A DNA stretch of 64,000 bases from JAKFDK01 sp036676195 (lineage in GTDB: Bacteria > Bacillota > Sulfobacillia > Symbiobacteriales > ZC4RG38): assembly GCA_036676195.1 (NCBI GenBank), contig JAKFDK010000063.1, positions 1-64,000 of the forward strand, in the 5' to 3' direction. Within the stretch, counting starts at the first letter, position 1. Every line of letters begins with the position of its first letter. The notes under the pieces are model-generated. The model searched no databases and had not been told where the DNA came from. It worked only from the letters and a program-made list of their open reading frames with translations. This document shows positions 8,479 to 17,213 of the stretch, piece by piece. The position numbers and the translations under genes were made by a program.

Positions 8479-8508
8479 GAAATCCTCGCCGGAAGGCGAG
8501 GATTTCTT
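8477..8508. terminator. Bidirectional terminator after gatD
   Basis: AAGAAATCCTCGCC (8477-8490), loop GGAA and GGCGAGGATTTCTT (8495-8508) form a 14-bp perfect stem whose A/T ends give a U-rich tail in both directions. Both neighbouring genes end within it. Confidence 0.85.
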
Positions 8509-9460
8509 ATTCAGTCTCCCACGGCCGTGGTCCACGCAGCCGGCGAAAATCAAGTGCCAAATCAAAGAGCCCCAGGAATACAGCTAACTGGGACAGGAAG
8601 AAGCCGCCAAGAATCCCGGTCCAGTTGGCAGCCCGGACGCTCCAGCCCCGCCCCTGCAGCCACCAGGAGGCTACCGACATGCCCTGCAGCAGAAAGAGAA
8701 TCTGTACACCGGCCAGCACATTCGTATTCAGGTCAACCAGCCAGATCGGCGTCTGGTAACCCAACTGGGGCACCAGCAGCACGGGCAAAACAAAGGCCGG
8801 GTAGGCCCACATGACCCACTTGGGCAGGCTCCACATTGAGAAGCGGGGCAGCGGCTCCACCGCATGACCGAAGCGGGGGAACGCCCAGGCTGCCAGTTGG
8901 TAGCTGACGACGCCGGCCGCCGCGGCGCCAGAAGCAAAAATAAACGGAATCAGCTTGGGCAGGGATTCGGCGATCTGCCGTCCCGTCTGGCGCATGGCTT
9001 CAGCCTGCTCCGGCGGTAGTCCGGCCGCCTGGGCTTCAAGGCTTTCAACCACACTGCGGGACATCTGCGCAATTAACTGGCCCAGGGGTGGTTCCTGGAA
9101 GAATAACAGGGAAAAGGCATAGCCCAGCAGCATCCCGACCAGTGCGGCCAGGGTGGTATAAAAACCGGCCACCGTGGCGCGTTTGCCGGTACCGATGGCC
9201 CAACCTAACATCAGCCCGGGCAGCAGCCCGACCGTCACCAGCATAATGACCTGTTGCCAGCCAAAGAAGAAAAAGGTCAGGAAGGAGGCAGCCACACCGG
9301 AGAGCAGCCCCATTCGCCACCCGTGCCGCATGGTGACCAGTGCGGTGGGCAGCGGCAGATGGAATACCACCGGGATGACCAGCGTAGCAGCGTTAAATAC
9401 CACGGTCAGCGCCGCCATGAAGGCGCCGAAAACTAGGGCACGGGTAGAATTCTGGACCAT
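8507..9460 (-). CDS. DUF2232 (YybS-like) multi-spanning membrane protein
   Basis: A 317-residue protein with about eight hydrophobic helices. The N-terminus ALVFGAFMAALTVVFNAATL, the TMRHGWRMGLLSG loop and the central soluble stretch of about 45 residues (QMSRSVVESLEAQAAGLPPE) fit the DUF2232/YybS family found near ribosomal and replication genes in Firmicutes. Function is unknown; a transport-like or scaffold role has been suggested for relatives, and nothing here decides it. ATG 9460 is preceded by GAAGAGGTG. It is divergent from hflK. Confidence 0.8.
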   Translation of the reverse strand: MVQNSTRALVFGAFMAALTVVFNAATLVIPVVFHLPLPTALVTMRHGWRMGLLSGVAASFLTFFFFGWQQVIMLVTVGLLPGLMLGWAIGTGKRATVAGFYTTLAALVGMLLGYAFSLLFFQEPPLGQLIAQMSRSVVESLEAQAAGLPPEQAEAMRQTGRQIAESLPKLIPFIFASGAAAAGVVSYQLAAWAFPRFGHAVEPLPRFSMWSLPKWVMWAYPAFVLPVLLVPQLGYQTPIWLVDLNTNVLAGVQILFLLQGMSVASWWLQGRGWSVRAANWTGILGGFFLSQLAVFLGLFDLALDFRRLRGPRPWETE

Positions 9461-9655
9461 CTGGCACCTCTTCCAATGACAAACTCCTCCCTCCATGGAA
9501 CCATATCGCGAGTCCCGAAGCAAGCCCGAATCGGGGGGAAGCCAGGGGGCGGGCGGTCCGCCTGACAAAAACGTCTGTCAGTGTCAATTAAACCGAACGT
9601 TTCACTGCTAAAACGCGTTCTTATTACAGGAGATTCGTTTGGGAGGTGGACCGGA

Positions 9656-10645
9656 ATGGGCGATCGTCCCGAGGTTGTCATCTTTCCCGGCCGGCCAAAG
9701 ATCAATCTGCCCTCCGTCCCCCTGTGGGGCGTCTTATTGATCATCATGCTGGTCTGGCTGGGCGTCGGTACTTACCAGGTGGGGCCGGGTGAGGCCGGCG
9801 TAATCCGCCGGTTTGGCCGGGCCGTTGAGGTCACAGCACCGGGGTTGCACTGGCACCTGCCCTGGCCGGTCGAACGGGTCGACACCGTCGATGTGCAAAA
9901 GGCGCGCCGGGTCGAGGTGGGATTCCGTACCCTGCAGGCCAGCCCGCCTGCACAGTACAAGGAAGTTCCGGAAGAATCCAGCATGCTGACCGGCGACGAG
10001 AACATCGTCCACGTTGAGGTCGCCGTGCAGTATCAGATCAGCGACCCACGCAAGTATCTGTTTAATGTCCGGGACCCGGAACAGCAGGTGCGAGCTGCAC
10101 TGGAGGCCAGTTTACGGGCAGTTGTAGGCCGGCGGACCATCGACGAGGTTCTGACCACCGGCAAGGCAGAGGTCCAGGACGAGACCCTGGCGCTCCTGCA
10201 GGGCTTGCTCGACCGGTATGACAGCGGGATTCGGGCCATCATTGTGCAGTTGCAGGACGTTTCACCGCCCAAGCAGGCGGCGGACGCCTTCAAGGCCGTC
10301 GCTTCAGCCCGTGAGGAAAAGCAGCGCCTGATCAACGAGTCGGAGACCTACCGCAACGACATCATTCCCAAGGCGCGCGGCGAGGCCGAGAAGACCCTGC
10401 GGGAGGCTGAAGCCTTCCAGGCTGAGCAAATCAGCCGGGCCAAGGGTGACGCTGCCAGGTTCCTGTCGATTTTGCAGGAGTACCGCGCCGCCAAGGAGAT
10501 TAACCGCACCCGCATGTACCTGGAAACGATGGAGCAGATCCTGCCCGGGATGGAGATCTACATTGTAGACGCAAACACCGGTGGGGTCATGCCGTACCTG
10601 CCTTTGGGCAAGGCAGCGGCGGCCAGGGGAGGTGCCGGACAATGA
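9656..10645 (+). CDS. hflK: HflK-like SPFH membrane protein
   Basis: A 329-residue protein. A short cytoplasmic N-terminus leads to one membrane helix (PLWGVLLIIMLVWLGVGTY), then the SPFH/band-7 domain beginning VGPGEAGVIRRFGRAVEVTA and a long charged coiled coil (REEKQRLINESETYRND, AEAFQAEQISRAKGDAARF). HflK and HflC form a cage that encloses and modulates the FtsH protease. GGAGGTG precedes ATG 9656, so upstream in-frame codons are discarded. It overlaps hflC by four bases (ATGA). An ftsH gene lies 20 kb downstream rather than in the operon. Confidence 0.92.
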   Translation: MGDRPEVVIFPGRPKINLPSVPLWGVLLIIMLVWLGVGTYQVGPGEAGVIRRFGRAVEVTAPGLHWHLPWPVERVDTVDVQKARRVEVGFRTLQASPPAQYKEVPEESSMLTGDENIVHVEVAVQYQISDPRKYLFNVRDPEQQVRAALEASLRAVVGRRTIDEVLTTGKAEVQDETLALLQGLLDRYDSGIRAIIVQLQDVSPPKQAADAFKAVASAREEKQRLINESETYRNDIIPKARGEAEKTLREAEAFQAEQISRAKGDAARFLSILQEYRAAKEINRTRMYLETMEQILPGMEIYIVDANTGGVMPYLPLGKAAAARGGAGQ

Positions 10646-11502
10646 AATGGCCCATCGCCGTGATCGGGGCGCTGGTGCTGGCGGTCCTGGCCTGGAATAG
10701 TACGGCTGTGATTGTACAGGAAAATGAGGCCGTGGTGATTACCCAGTTCGGCCAACCGGTGGAGGCTTACACCGACCCGGGGCTGCACTTCAAGGTGCCG
10801 TTTACCCAGACGGCCACCTATTTCGACAAGCGCCTGCAGCATTACGATTCCAAGGAAACCGACGTGATCTCCCGGGATAAAAAGACCTTACGGGTGGACA
10901 ACTATGCACGCTGGCGCATTGTGGACCCGATGACGTTCCAGGCCGTCGTGCTGACCGAACAACGGGCCCAGCAGGCCCTCGACGACGTGATTTACTCCGA
11001 ATTGCGGGCCGAACTGGGCAACTACGACCTGATCGACGTGGTGGCCCACGACCGGGAAAAGATCCACCAACGGGTGACCGCCGCTGCCGACGTCAAGGCC
11101 CGGGCCTATGGCATTGAGATCGTGGATGTGCGCATCAAGCGGGCCGACCTGCCGCAGGAAAACCAGAATGCGGTTTACGAACGGATGAAATCCGAGCGGC
11201 AGCGCCAGGCCACCCAGTACCGGTCTGAAGGGGCCGAGGAGGCAGCCAAGATCAAGGCCACCACCGACAAGGAGCGGGCCATCATTCTGGCTGAGGCCTA
11301 TCAGAAGGCGCAAACCATCAAAGGCCAGGGCGAGGCGGAGGCCATCCAGGTCTATAACCAGGCTCTGAGCCAGGACCCCGAGTTCTACAGCTTTATCCGC
11401 ACCCTGGACGCGTACAAAAAGTCGTTGGCGGATGGCAGCCAAACCACCCTGGTGCTATCCCCGGACAGCGAACTCCTGCGCTTCTTCAAGGGCAGCCGAT
11501 AA
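10642..11502 (+). CDS. hflC: HflC-like SPFH membrane protein
   Basis: A 286-residue partner of HflK. The N-terminal helix (WPIAVIGALVLAVLAWNSTA) is followed by the SPFH domain (VQENEAVVITQFGQPVEAYT, DPGLHFKVPFTQTATYFDKR) with the HflC-typical KTLRVDNYARWRI. The second half is coiled coil (YERMKSERQRQATQYRSEGA) and ends in the HflC motif DPEFYSFIRTLDAYKKSL with SPDSELLRFF. Translation is coupled to hflK through ATGA. It probably limits FtsH-mediated degradation of membrane proteins. Confidence 0.93.
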   Translation: MKWPIAVIGALVLAVLAWNSTAVIVQENEAVVITQFGQPVEAYTDPGLHFKVPFTQTATYFDKRLQHYDSKETDVISRDKKTLRVDNYARWRIVDPMTFQAVVLTEQRAQQALDDVIYSELRAELGNYDLIDVVAHDREKIHQRVTAAADVKARAYGIEIVDVRIKRADLPQENQNAVYERMKSERQRQATQYRSEGAEEAAKIKATTDKERAIILAEAYQKAQTIKGQGEAEAIQVYNQALSQDPEFYSFIRTLDAYKKSLADGSQTTLVLSPDSELLRFFKGSR

Positions 11503-11587
11503 AGCCGATGCATATCCACGCCGGGGTTGTTGTGGTATCATACGGGGGGGGGTAAAGTGAGTGCCCCCAGCATTGGAGGTGCGCACC

Positions 11588-12526
11588 ATGCGCAACGTCA
11601 TCATTCTCGGAACCGGCCCTTCCGGGCTGACGGCCGCACTCTACACGGCCCGCGCCAATCTGAAGCCCCTGGTGATTGACGGGCATGAGCCCGGCGGCCA
11701 GCTAACCCTGACTACCCTGGTGGAGAATTTCCCCGGTTTTCCTGAAGGGATTATGGGGCCGGAACTGATGAGTAACATGCGGACACAGGCCGAGCGGTTC
11801 GGAGCCGAGTTTCAGTATGGTGTAGCCGCCGCGGTGGATTTCAGCGACCCCGCGGTGAAGAAGATTACCCTGGAGGACGGCTCTGTCCTGGAAGCACGGA
11901 CGGTGGTTATTTCCACCGGTGCTTCGGCCAAAATGCTGGGCCTGCCGCGGGAAAAGGAACTGCTGGGCCGGGGCCTGAGCACCTGCGCCACCTGCGACGG
12001 ATTCTTCTTCACCGGCAAGAAGATTGCGGTGGTTGGCGGTGGCGACAGCGCCATCGAAGAGGCCATGTTCCTGACCCGCTTTGCCAGTGAGGTCTCGATT
12101 ATTCACCGCCGTGATACCCTGCGGGCCTCAAAGATCATGCAAGACCGAGCGCGGGAGAACGAGAAGATCAAATTCATCTGGAACAGCCAGGTGGTAGATC
12201 TGCTGGGGGACAACCAGCTCAGCGCGGTCAAGCTGGAGAATGTGGTCACCGGGGGGGTCAGCGAACTCGCATTGGACGGCCTGTTCTATGGCATTGGCCA
12301 TACTCCCAACACGACCTTCCTGAACGGCGTGCTGGACACCGATGAAAACGGCTACATCCGCACGCAGGGGAACGTGCTGACCAAGATTCCGGGCGTTTTC
12401 GCCTGCGGCGATGTGCAGGACCATCGTTACCGGCAGGCCATTACCGCCGCCGGCAGCGGCTGCATGGCTGCCTTGGAGGCGGAAAAATACCTGGAAGGCT
12501 CCATGTTCCACGACTGGTCTGTGTAA
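11588..12526 (+). CDS. trxB: Thioredoxin reductase
   Basis: A 312-residue flavoprotein that passes electrons from NADPH to thioredoxin. It has the FAD dinucleotide motif GTGPSGLTAALYTARA, redox pair CATC in LSTCATCDGFF near residue 135, NADPH motif GGGDSAIEEAMFL with HRRDTLRASK downstream, and the C-terminal FAD motif FACGDVQDHRYRQAITAAGSG. GGAGGTG precedes ATG 11588. Its redox pair is Cys/Cys, not selenocysteine, although selB lies next to it. It is a single-gene unit with its own terminator. Confidence 0.97.
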   Translation: MRNVIILGTGPSGLTAALYTARANLKPLVIDGHEPGGQLTLTTLVENFPGFPEGIMGPELMSNMRTQAERFGAEFQYGVAAAVDFSDPAVKKITLEDGSVLEARTVVISTGASAKMLGLPREKELLGRGLSTCATCDGFFFTGKKIAVVGGGDSAIEEAMFLTRFASEVSIIHRRDTLRASKIMQDRARENEKIKFIWNSQVVDLLGDNQLSAVKLENVVTGGVSELALDGLFYGIGHTPNTTFLNGVLDTDENGYIRTQGNVLTKIPGVFACGDVQDHRYRQAITAAGSGCMAALEAEKYLEGSMFHDWSV

Positions 12527-12537
12527 TCGACCGCAAG

Positions 12538-12577
12538 GCAAAAACGGGTTTCCCGCACATGGGCAACCCGTTTTTGC
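12538..12577 (+). terminator. Intrinsic terminator after trxB
   Basis: GCAAAAACGGGTT (12538-12550) pairs with AACCCGTTTTTGC (12565-12577) across a 14-base loop. The T tract lies in the right arm. Confidence 0.75.
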
Positions 12578-12674
12578 GGTTCCGGAGCTGTCCGGCCCGT
12601 GTCTGCCCCGGCCAGGGCAAATGTGGTAGTATGGAGGGGTGAACCGGCCGCCGCGGCGGCAGGAGGAATGGCGT

Positions 12675-14573
12675 GTGAAGCATGTGGTGATCGGGACCGC
12701 CGGTCACGTGGATCATGGTAAGACAACCCTGATCCGTGCCCTGACTGGCGTTGAAACAGACCGTTTTCCGGAAGAAAAGACCCGGGGCATTTCCATAGAC
12801 ATCGGTTTTGCCCAGTTTGGGCTGCCTGGCGGGCGCCGGGCGGCCGTCATCGATGTGCCCGGGCATGAGCGGTTTATCCGTAACATGTTAGCCGGGATTA
12901 CCGGCATTGATCTGGTATTACTGGTGGTGGCGGCAGACGAAGGCGTGATGCCCCAGACAACGGAACACCTGGATATCCTCCGCCTGCTGGAGATCCGGCA
13001 GGGGATTGTGGTCCTGACCAAAAGGGACCTGGTCGACCAGGACCTGCTGGAACTGGTGGCAGAAGACGTGCAGGCAGCGGTGGCGGGCACCTTCCTGGAG
13101 GGTGCGCCGATTATTGCCGTATCCGCTCAGACAGGCGAAGGGCTCAGCGAACTGGTGCAGGCCATTGACAGTCAGGTGGAGACAGCCGAAAGCAAGGACG
13201 TGACCGCCTTTGCCCGCCTGCCGGTCGACCGGGGGTTTGTGCGCGCTGGGTTTGGGACAGTGGTGACCGGTACGCTGGTCGCCGGCACGATTCGCACCGG
13301 GGACTGGCTGGAACTGCTGCCACAGGGCCTGCGGGTACGGGTGCGCGGCCTGCAGGTGCATGGAGAAAAGGTTGAAGTGGCCGAGGCCGGGCAACGTACA
13401 GCGGTCAACCTGTCCGGGGTGGAACGTCAGGACGTACGCCGGGGCAATGTCCTGGCTGCTCCGGCGGCCCTGCGGGCGACACAATCCTTTGCGGCCAGAC
13501 TGCATGTGCTGGCTTCGTGGTCCAAAGCGGTTGAACATGGGATCAGGGTTCACCTGCACACCGGGACCTCCGAAGTGCTGGCCCGGCTGGTGGTGCTGGA
13601 CCAGGACGAGATCCAGCCCGGGCAGGCGGCTTATGTTTTGCTCAAATGCGAGGAGCCCCTGGTGGTGGGCCGGGGCGACCACTATATCGTCCGCAGCTAT
13701 TCGCCGGTTCACACCCTGGGCGGTGGGATGGTCATTGAGCCCCATGCCCATTACCGGCGGCGCAACGCCCGGGACCTGGAGGAGCTCAAAACCAAAGAAA
13801 CCGGGGGCCAGGCCGGGGTGGTGGCGGAAACCCTGGCCCGTTCCGGGGCGGTGGCCCTGTCTGGGGCAGAACTGACCCGGCGGACCGGTATTCCGCCCGA
13901 AGTCTTGCAACAGGAACTGCAGCCGCTGACAGCAGCCGGCGAGGTGCGGACCCTGGAGGGCGGCTACTGGCTGCATCGCCGGGGGTATGGCGCCTTCCTC
14001 GACCTGGTGCGCACCTACCTGGAGCAGTTCTATCGGGAATTCCCCCTCCGGCCGGGAGCCCCAAAAGAGGAACTGCGGCGGAAGGTGCTGCCAGTGGCAG
14101 ACGGCAAGGCCTTTGCGGCGGCGCTGGGCACGGCCGTGGCGGCCGGAGACCTGATGGCCCACCAGGACCGGGTGGGCCTGCCCGGTCACACGGTTACCCT
14201 GACCGCCGGCCAGGAAACAGCCGCGGCCGCCATGCTCGCCCAGGTCGGGGGGGCGGGGTACAGCCCGCCGTCCCTGGCCGAACTGCGGGCGGGCATCGGG
14301 CACCCCGACGTGGAGGAACTGGTGCACTACCTCGAGGAACAGGGACGGGTCACCCGCCTTGCCGCTGACCTGGTCATGGATGCAGCCCGGCTGGCCGAGG
14401 CCCGGGACCGGGTCAGGGCCTTTCTGCTTGAGCATGGCCGCATGACTGTGGCCGAATTCCGCGACCTGCTGGCCACCTCGCGTAAATATGCGCTGCCCCT
14501 GCTGGACCATTTTGATACGCAGCGCTGGACGCGGCGGGCCGGGGATGAGCGCATGGCCGGACCGGCCCTGTAG
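12675..14573 (+). CDS. selB: Selenocysteine-specific elongation factor SelB
   Basis: A 632-residue GTPase that delivers Sec-tRNA to UGA codons marked by a SECIS hairpin. It has G1 GHVDHGKTT, G2-region EEKTRGISIDIGFA, G3 DVPGHERFI and G4 LTKRDLVD, followed by EF-Tu-like beta domains. From about residue 380 to the end are winged-helix repeats that bind SECIS RNA; these distinguish SelB from EF-Tu. GTG 12675 (MKHVVIGTAGHVDHGK) has AGGAGG eight bases upstream; earlier in-frame codons are Arg/Pro-rich leader. No selA, selD, tRNA-Sec or UGA-containing gene is apparent in this window, so the rest of the pathway must lie elsewhere. Confidence 0.96.
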   Translation: MKHVVIGTAGHVDHGKTTLIRALTGVETDRFPEEKTRGISIDIGFAQFGLPGGRRAAVIDVPGHERFIRNMLAGITGIDLVLLVVAADEGVMPQTTEHLDILRLLEIRQGIVVLTKRDLVDQDLLELVAEDVQAAVAGTFLEGAPIIAVSAQTGEGLSELVQAIDSQVETAESKDVTAFARLPVDRGFVRAGFGTVVTGTLVAGTIRTGDWLELLPQGLRVRVRGLQVHGEKVEVAEAGQRTAVNLSGVERQDVRRGNVLAAPAALRATQSFAARLHVLASWSKAVEHGIRVHLHTGTSEVLARLVVLDQDEIQPGQAAYVLLKCEEPLVVGRGDHYIVRSYSPVHTLGGGMVIEPHAHYRRRNARDLEELKTKETGGQAGVVAETLARSGAVALSGAELTRRTGIPPEVLQQELQPLTAAGEVRTLEGGYWLHRRGYGAFLDLVRTYLEQFYREFPLRPGAPKEELRRKVLPVADGKAFAAALGTAVAAGDLMAHQDRVGLPGHTVTLTAGQETAAAAMLAQVGGAGYSPPSLAELRAGIGHPDVEELVHYLEEQGRVTRLAADLVMDAARLAEARDRVRAFLLEHGRMTVAEFRDLLATSRKYALPLLDHFDTQRWTRRAGDERMAGPAL

Positions 14574-14593
14574 GCGCCCTGAACAGGACTGCG

Positions 14594-14635
14594 GCCGTGC
14601 GGACCCGGCCTTGCGGCAGGTCCGCACGGCATTAT
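14594..14635 (+). terminator. Hairpin after selB, probable terminator
   Basis: GCCGTGCGGACC (14594-14605) pairs with GGTCCGCACGGC (14619-14630). The tail ATTATCT is only moderately U-rich. Confidence 0.6.
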
Positions 14636-14746
14636 CTCCGTATGCATTGCTATCGTAAGCCCAGGGGCTGGAGGCGTCCAACAGAAAGAATTCATCGTGT
14701 GCGGCGCCTGAATGCATTTGACATGGAACAATCACCGGGCGCGTTT

Positions 14747-14770
14747 CGTCAGTAAGGATAACGACTGACG
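14747..14770. promoter_or_regulatory. Inverted repeat just ahead of the 14787 gene
   Basis: CGTCAGT (14747-14753) and ACTGACG (14764-14770) form a perfect 7-bp dyad directly upstream of the GGGAGGTG ribosome site. It could be an operator or a leader hairpin. An upstream TTGACA at 14718 has no convincing -10 box at normal spacing. Confidence 0.35.
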
Positions 14771-14786
14771 AGGGAGGTGCAGCCCG

Positions 14787-15032
14787 GTGAACTGGCAGAC
14801 GACGGAAGAGGAATGGATCCGCCAGCTTTCCCCGGAAATCGGGCGATTCGTTTACCTGACGCTGTGCCGACTGGAGCGGGAAAACGTTTTCGATGCCCCG
14901 GGAGTTATTTATGGCGTACTGCGCGCGATGCGGATCGCCGACTCCGACGCCATCCGCCGCGCTGCACCGCATACCGAGCGGTTGCTCATGCAGGCCCTGG
15001 CGCCCCGGCGTGTCTGTGCGCTGGGTGCCTGA
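14787..15032 (+). CDS. Small protein of unknown function
   Basis: An 81-residue, mostly helical, soluble-looking protein (MNWQTTEEEWIRQLSPEIGR), with no membrane segment and no motif that I recognise. It is supported as a gene by a strong GGGAGGTG site placed properly before GTG 14787 and by its own terminator. The segment FDAPGVIYGVLRAMRIADSD looks like an ordered amphipathic helix. It may be a lineage-specific regulator, but nothing in the context decides this. Confidence 0.6.
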   Translation: MNWQTTEEEWIRQLSPEIGRFVYLTLCRLERENVFDAPGVIYGVLRAMRIADSDAIRRAAPHTERLLMQALAPRRVCALGA

Positions 15033-15056
15033 TCTTGCCAAGATGAAGCTGCCGTT

Positions 15057-15084
15057 ACCGCTGCCGATCCGGCAGCGGTTTTAC
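15057..15084 (+). terminator. Intrinsic terminator
   Basis: ACCGCTGCCG (15057-15066), loop ATC and CGGCAGCGGT (15070-15079) are followed by TTTAC. Confidence 0.75.
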
Positions 15085-15172
15085 TTCCTCTGGTGCAGGA
15101 AATTATCCTGAGTATGAAGAATTGGTAAGCGTTACAGGTATTTTCTGGGCCCATATGAGGGGGAAAGCAGGA

Positions 15173-16015
15173 GTGGCCCGAATCCTGATTGTGGACGAGT
15201 CCCTCCTGGATCGCAAACGGGTGGCCACTGTGCTTGAGGCGGTCGGGTACCAGGTGGTTGAGGCCGCCAGTATCACCGAAGCCCGGCGGCGGCTGAGCGC
15301 CCAGCCGCGGGGCAGTTTTCATTTAATTATCACCGAACTCAACCTGCCCGATGGGAACGGGCTGGAATTTCTGCGGGAATTGCGCCAGGAACCGCTCACT
15401 GCAGGGGTCCCCCTGCTGGTTGTGACCCCCACCCCGGAGCGCGAGCGGGTGGTCGAAGTCATTCTGGCCGGCGCTGAGAATATCGTGGCCAAGCCCTTCG
15501 CCGGAGAAGTCATTTTGCGTCGGGTCACTGAGGCCTTCAGCATGACCCGGCTGGTGCAACAGGCGGAAAGCGGTTCCGTCTCGTGGACGCTGGAAGAATA
15601 CCTGCGTCGGGAAGTGAAACGGGCGGAGCGCACGCGGCTGCCTCTCACGGTCATGGCGGTGGTGCCGGGGGGGTCCGACCAGGGGCCGGAAACCCGGGCG
15701 GCACTCCTCAAGGCGCTGGGGAGCCGGCAGGCTCGCCTGCGGGAGACGGATCTGGTGTTTGGTCTGAACAATGGCCCGGTGGTAGTCGTGCTGCCTGACA
15801 CGGATCCTCTGGGTGCCCATGTGGTGGAAAGCCGCATCCGTCACCTGCTGCTCCATGCGCCTGAAGCTGAGGGAATTTCGGCCGACCTGTTGGCTGGTTT
15901 TTCGGTGGGCGTGGCCAACATGCCGGAAGACGGGGCCGACCCGGAATTATTGCTGCAAACAGCGGTGGAGCGGGCTGAGGTCAACCTGTCGGGCGGTGAG
16001 GTACTCAACCAGTAA
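15173..16015 (+). CDS. Degenerate response regulator: receiver without phospho-Asp plus GGDEF-like domain
   Basis: About 280 residues. Residues 1-120 are a CheY-like receiver (ARILIVDESLLDRK, with Thr85 and Lys107 in AKPF conserved), but the phospho-acceptor position reads LIITELNLPDGNG, Glu55 instead of Asp. Residues 135-275 have the length and end pattern of a diguanylate cyclase (FSVGVANMPEDGADPELLLQ), but the GGDEF position reads NNGPV (199-203), so catalysis is not expected. It probably acts as a non-enzymatic, phosphorylation-independent signalling or binding protein. GTG 15173 follows AGGGGG; ATG 15155 is the alternative. Confidence 0.8.
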   Translation: MARILIVDESLLDRKRVATVLEAVGYQVVEAASITEARRRLSAQPRGSFHLIITELNLPDGNGLEFLRELRQEPLTAGVPLLVVTPTPERERVVEVILAGAENIVAKPFAGEVILRRVTEAFSMTRLVQQAESGSVSWTLEEYLRREVKRAERTRLPLTVMAVVPGGSDQGPETRAALLKALGSRQARLRETDLVFGLNNGPVVVVLPDTDPLGAHVVESRIRHLLLHAPEAEGISADLLAGFSVGVANMPEDGADPELLLQTAVERAEVNLSGGEVLNQ

Positions 16016-16056
16016 CAAGGCTGGGGCAGACGGTATCAACCCCGCTGACTCCTTTC

Positions 16057-16080
16057 CGGCCCGGGCAGCGGCCCGGGCCG
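16057..16080. other. GC-only hairpin in the gap before the M42 operon
   Basis: CGGCCCGGGC (16057-16066), loop AGCG and GCCCGGGCCG (16071-16080) form a perfect 10-bp stem. There is no U tract, so I do not call it an intrinsic terminator; it could slow polymerase or stabilise an RNA end. Confidence 0.45.
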
Positions 16081-16148
16081 CGGCGCGTCCTTGCGTGGGC
16101 CGAGGAATGCGGCAGTAAAACGGGAATACTCTATTTCTGTAAGTTAAT

Positions 16149-17213
16149 ATGGGGGATGTTCGTGTGCATCTCGCCGAGCACCTGACAGAGTTGGTCCGGC
16201 ATTCGGGGATAACCGGTCATGAGTCGGCCCTGGCCCGGTACCTGCAGTCCGCCTGGGCGCCGCTGGTCGATGAAGCCCGTCTGGACAGGCTGGGCAACTA
16301 CATTGGACTGAAGCGCGGCCGGGGGGGGCCCCGGCTGCTGGCCGCGGCGCACCTGGATTCCATTGGCATGATGGTGAACCAGATCGAGGCCGGGGGCTTT
16401 CTGCGCGTGGCCCCGGTGGGCGGGGTGGATCGCCGCTACCTCCTCGCCACCGAGGTGACTGTCCACGGGCGGCAAGCGGTGCCGGGGGTGTTTGGAGCCA
16501 GGCCGCCCCACCTGACGGCTCCGGCGGAGCGGACCCGGGTGCCGCAGATCGCCGACCTGTTCATTGATACCGGCCTGCCGGAAGAGACGGTGCGGCAACT
16601 GGTGGCCGTGGGTGACCCGGTGACATTCCGGCAGGAGCCGGTCACGCTGGGTAACCGGCGGCTGGCATCGCGCTACCTGGATAACCGGGCCGGGGTAGCG
16701 GCCCTGTGGGTGGCCCTGCAGGAACTGCAGGGTGCGGACCACCTGGTCGACTTTTACGCAGTCGGCACCGTTGGTGAGGAATTCGGCGGCTATCCCGGGG
16801 CCACCACGGCTGCCTACCAGGTGGCGCCGGAGGTGGTGCTGGCAGTGGATGTGACTTTTGGCGCGCACACCGGCGCCGAAGCGGACGCATTTCCCCTTGA
16901 CGGCGGCCCCACCGTGATGATCGGTCCCGACTGCCACCGCGGGCTGGCCAAGTTCATCCGCCAGGTGGCCCGGGAGGCGGAAATTCCGCACGCCATCGAG
17001 GTCAGTGGCGAGGCCTCCGGCACCGATGTCTGGGCCATGCAGGTAGCCCGGGGCGGAGCCGTTTCCGGTGTATTGTCCATACCGCTTCGTTACATGCATA
17101 ACCCGGTGGAGACCGTCAGTCTGGAGGACATCTGCCGGACCGGGCGTTTGCTGGCCCGGGTGGTGGCGGCACTGGATGAAGGGATGGTAACCCGATGGAT
17201 CTGCAACTCCTGA
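16149..17213 (+). CDS. M42-family aminopeptidase, first of three
   Basis: A 354-residue metallopeptidase of the glutamyl-aminopeptidase/TET type. Metal and catalytic sites are present: His/Asp in AAAHLDSIG, Asp in DNRAG, the Glu pair in VGEEFGGYPGA, Asp in AVDVTFG and His in YMHNPVE. The first site has Ser where most relatives have Glu (AHxDE). These cytoplasmic dodecameric enzymes trim peptides using two metal ions. The start is uncertain: ATG 16149 lacks a clear ribosome site, while GTG 16164 follows GGGGGA. It overlaps the next gene by 19 bases. Confidence 0.9.
   Translation: MGDVRVHLAEHLTELVRHSGITGHESALARYLQSAWAPLVDEARLDRLGNYIGLKRGRGGPRLLAAAHLDSIGMMVNQIEAGGFLRVAPVGGVDRRYLLATEVTVHGRQAVPGVFGARPPHLTAPAERTRVPQIADLFIDTGLPEETVRQLVAVGDPVTFRQEPVTLGNRRLASRYLDNRAGVAALWVALQELQGADHLVDFYAVGTVGEEFGGYPGATTAAYQVAPEVVLAVDVTFGAHTGAEADAFPLDGGPTVMIGPDCHRGLAKFIRQVAREAEIPHAIEVSGEASGTDVWAMQVARGGAVSGVLSIPLRYMHNPVETVSLEDICRTGRLLARVVAALDEGMVTRWICNS

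Noticed and set aside
14573..14790. Possible tRNA-Sec gene after selB
   Set aside because: No cloverleaf, no TCA anticodon context and no GGTTCGAATCC-type arm; only a hairpin is present.
12918..15041. Very long antisense open frame opposite selB
   Set aside because: High GC leaves few stops on the opposite strand; SelB domains and codon bias are on the plus strand.
16057..16080. GC-rich hairpin as a terminator of the receiver/GGDEF-like gene
   Set aside because: Perfect stem but no U tract; listed as a hairpin only.
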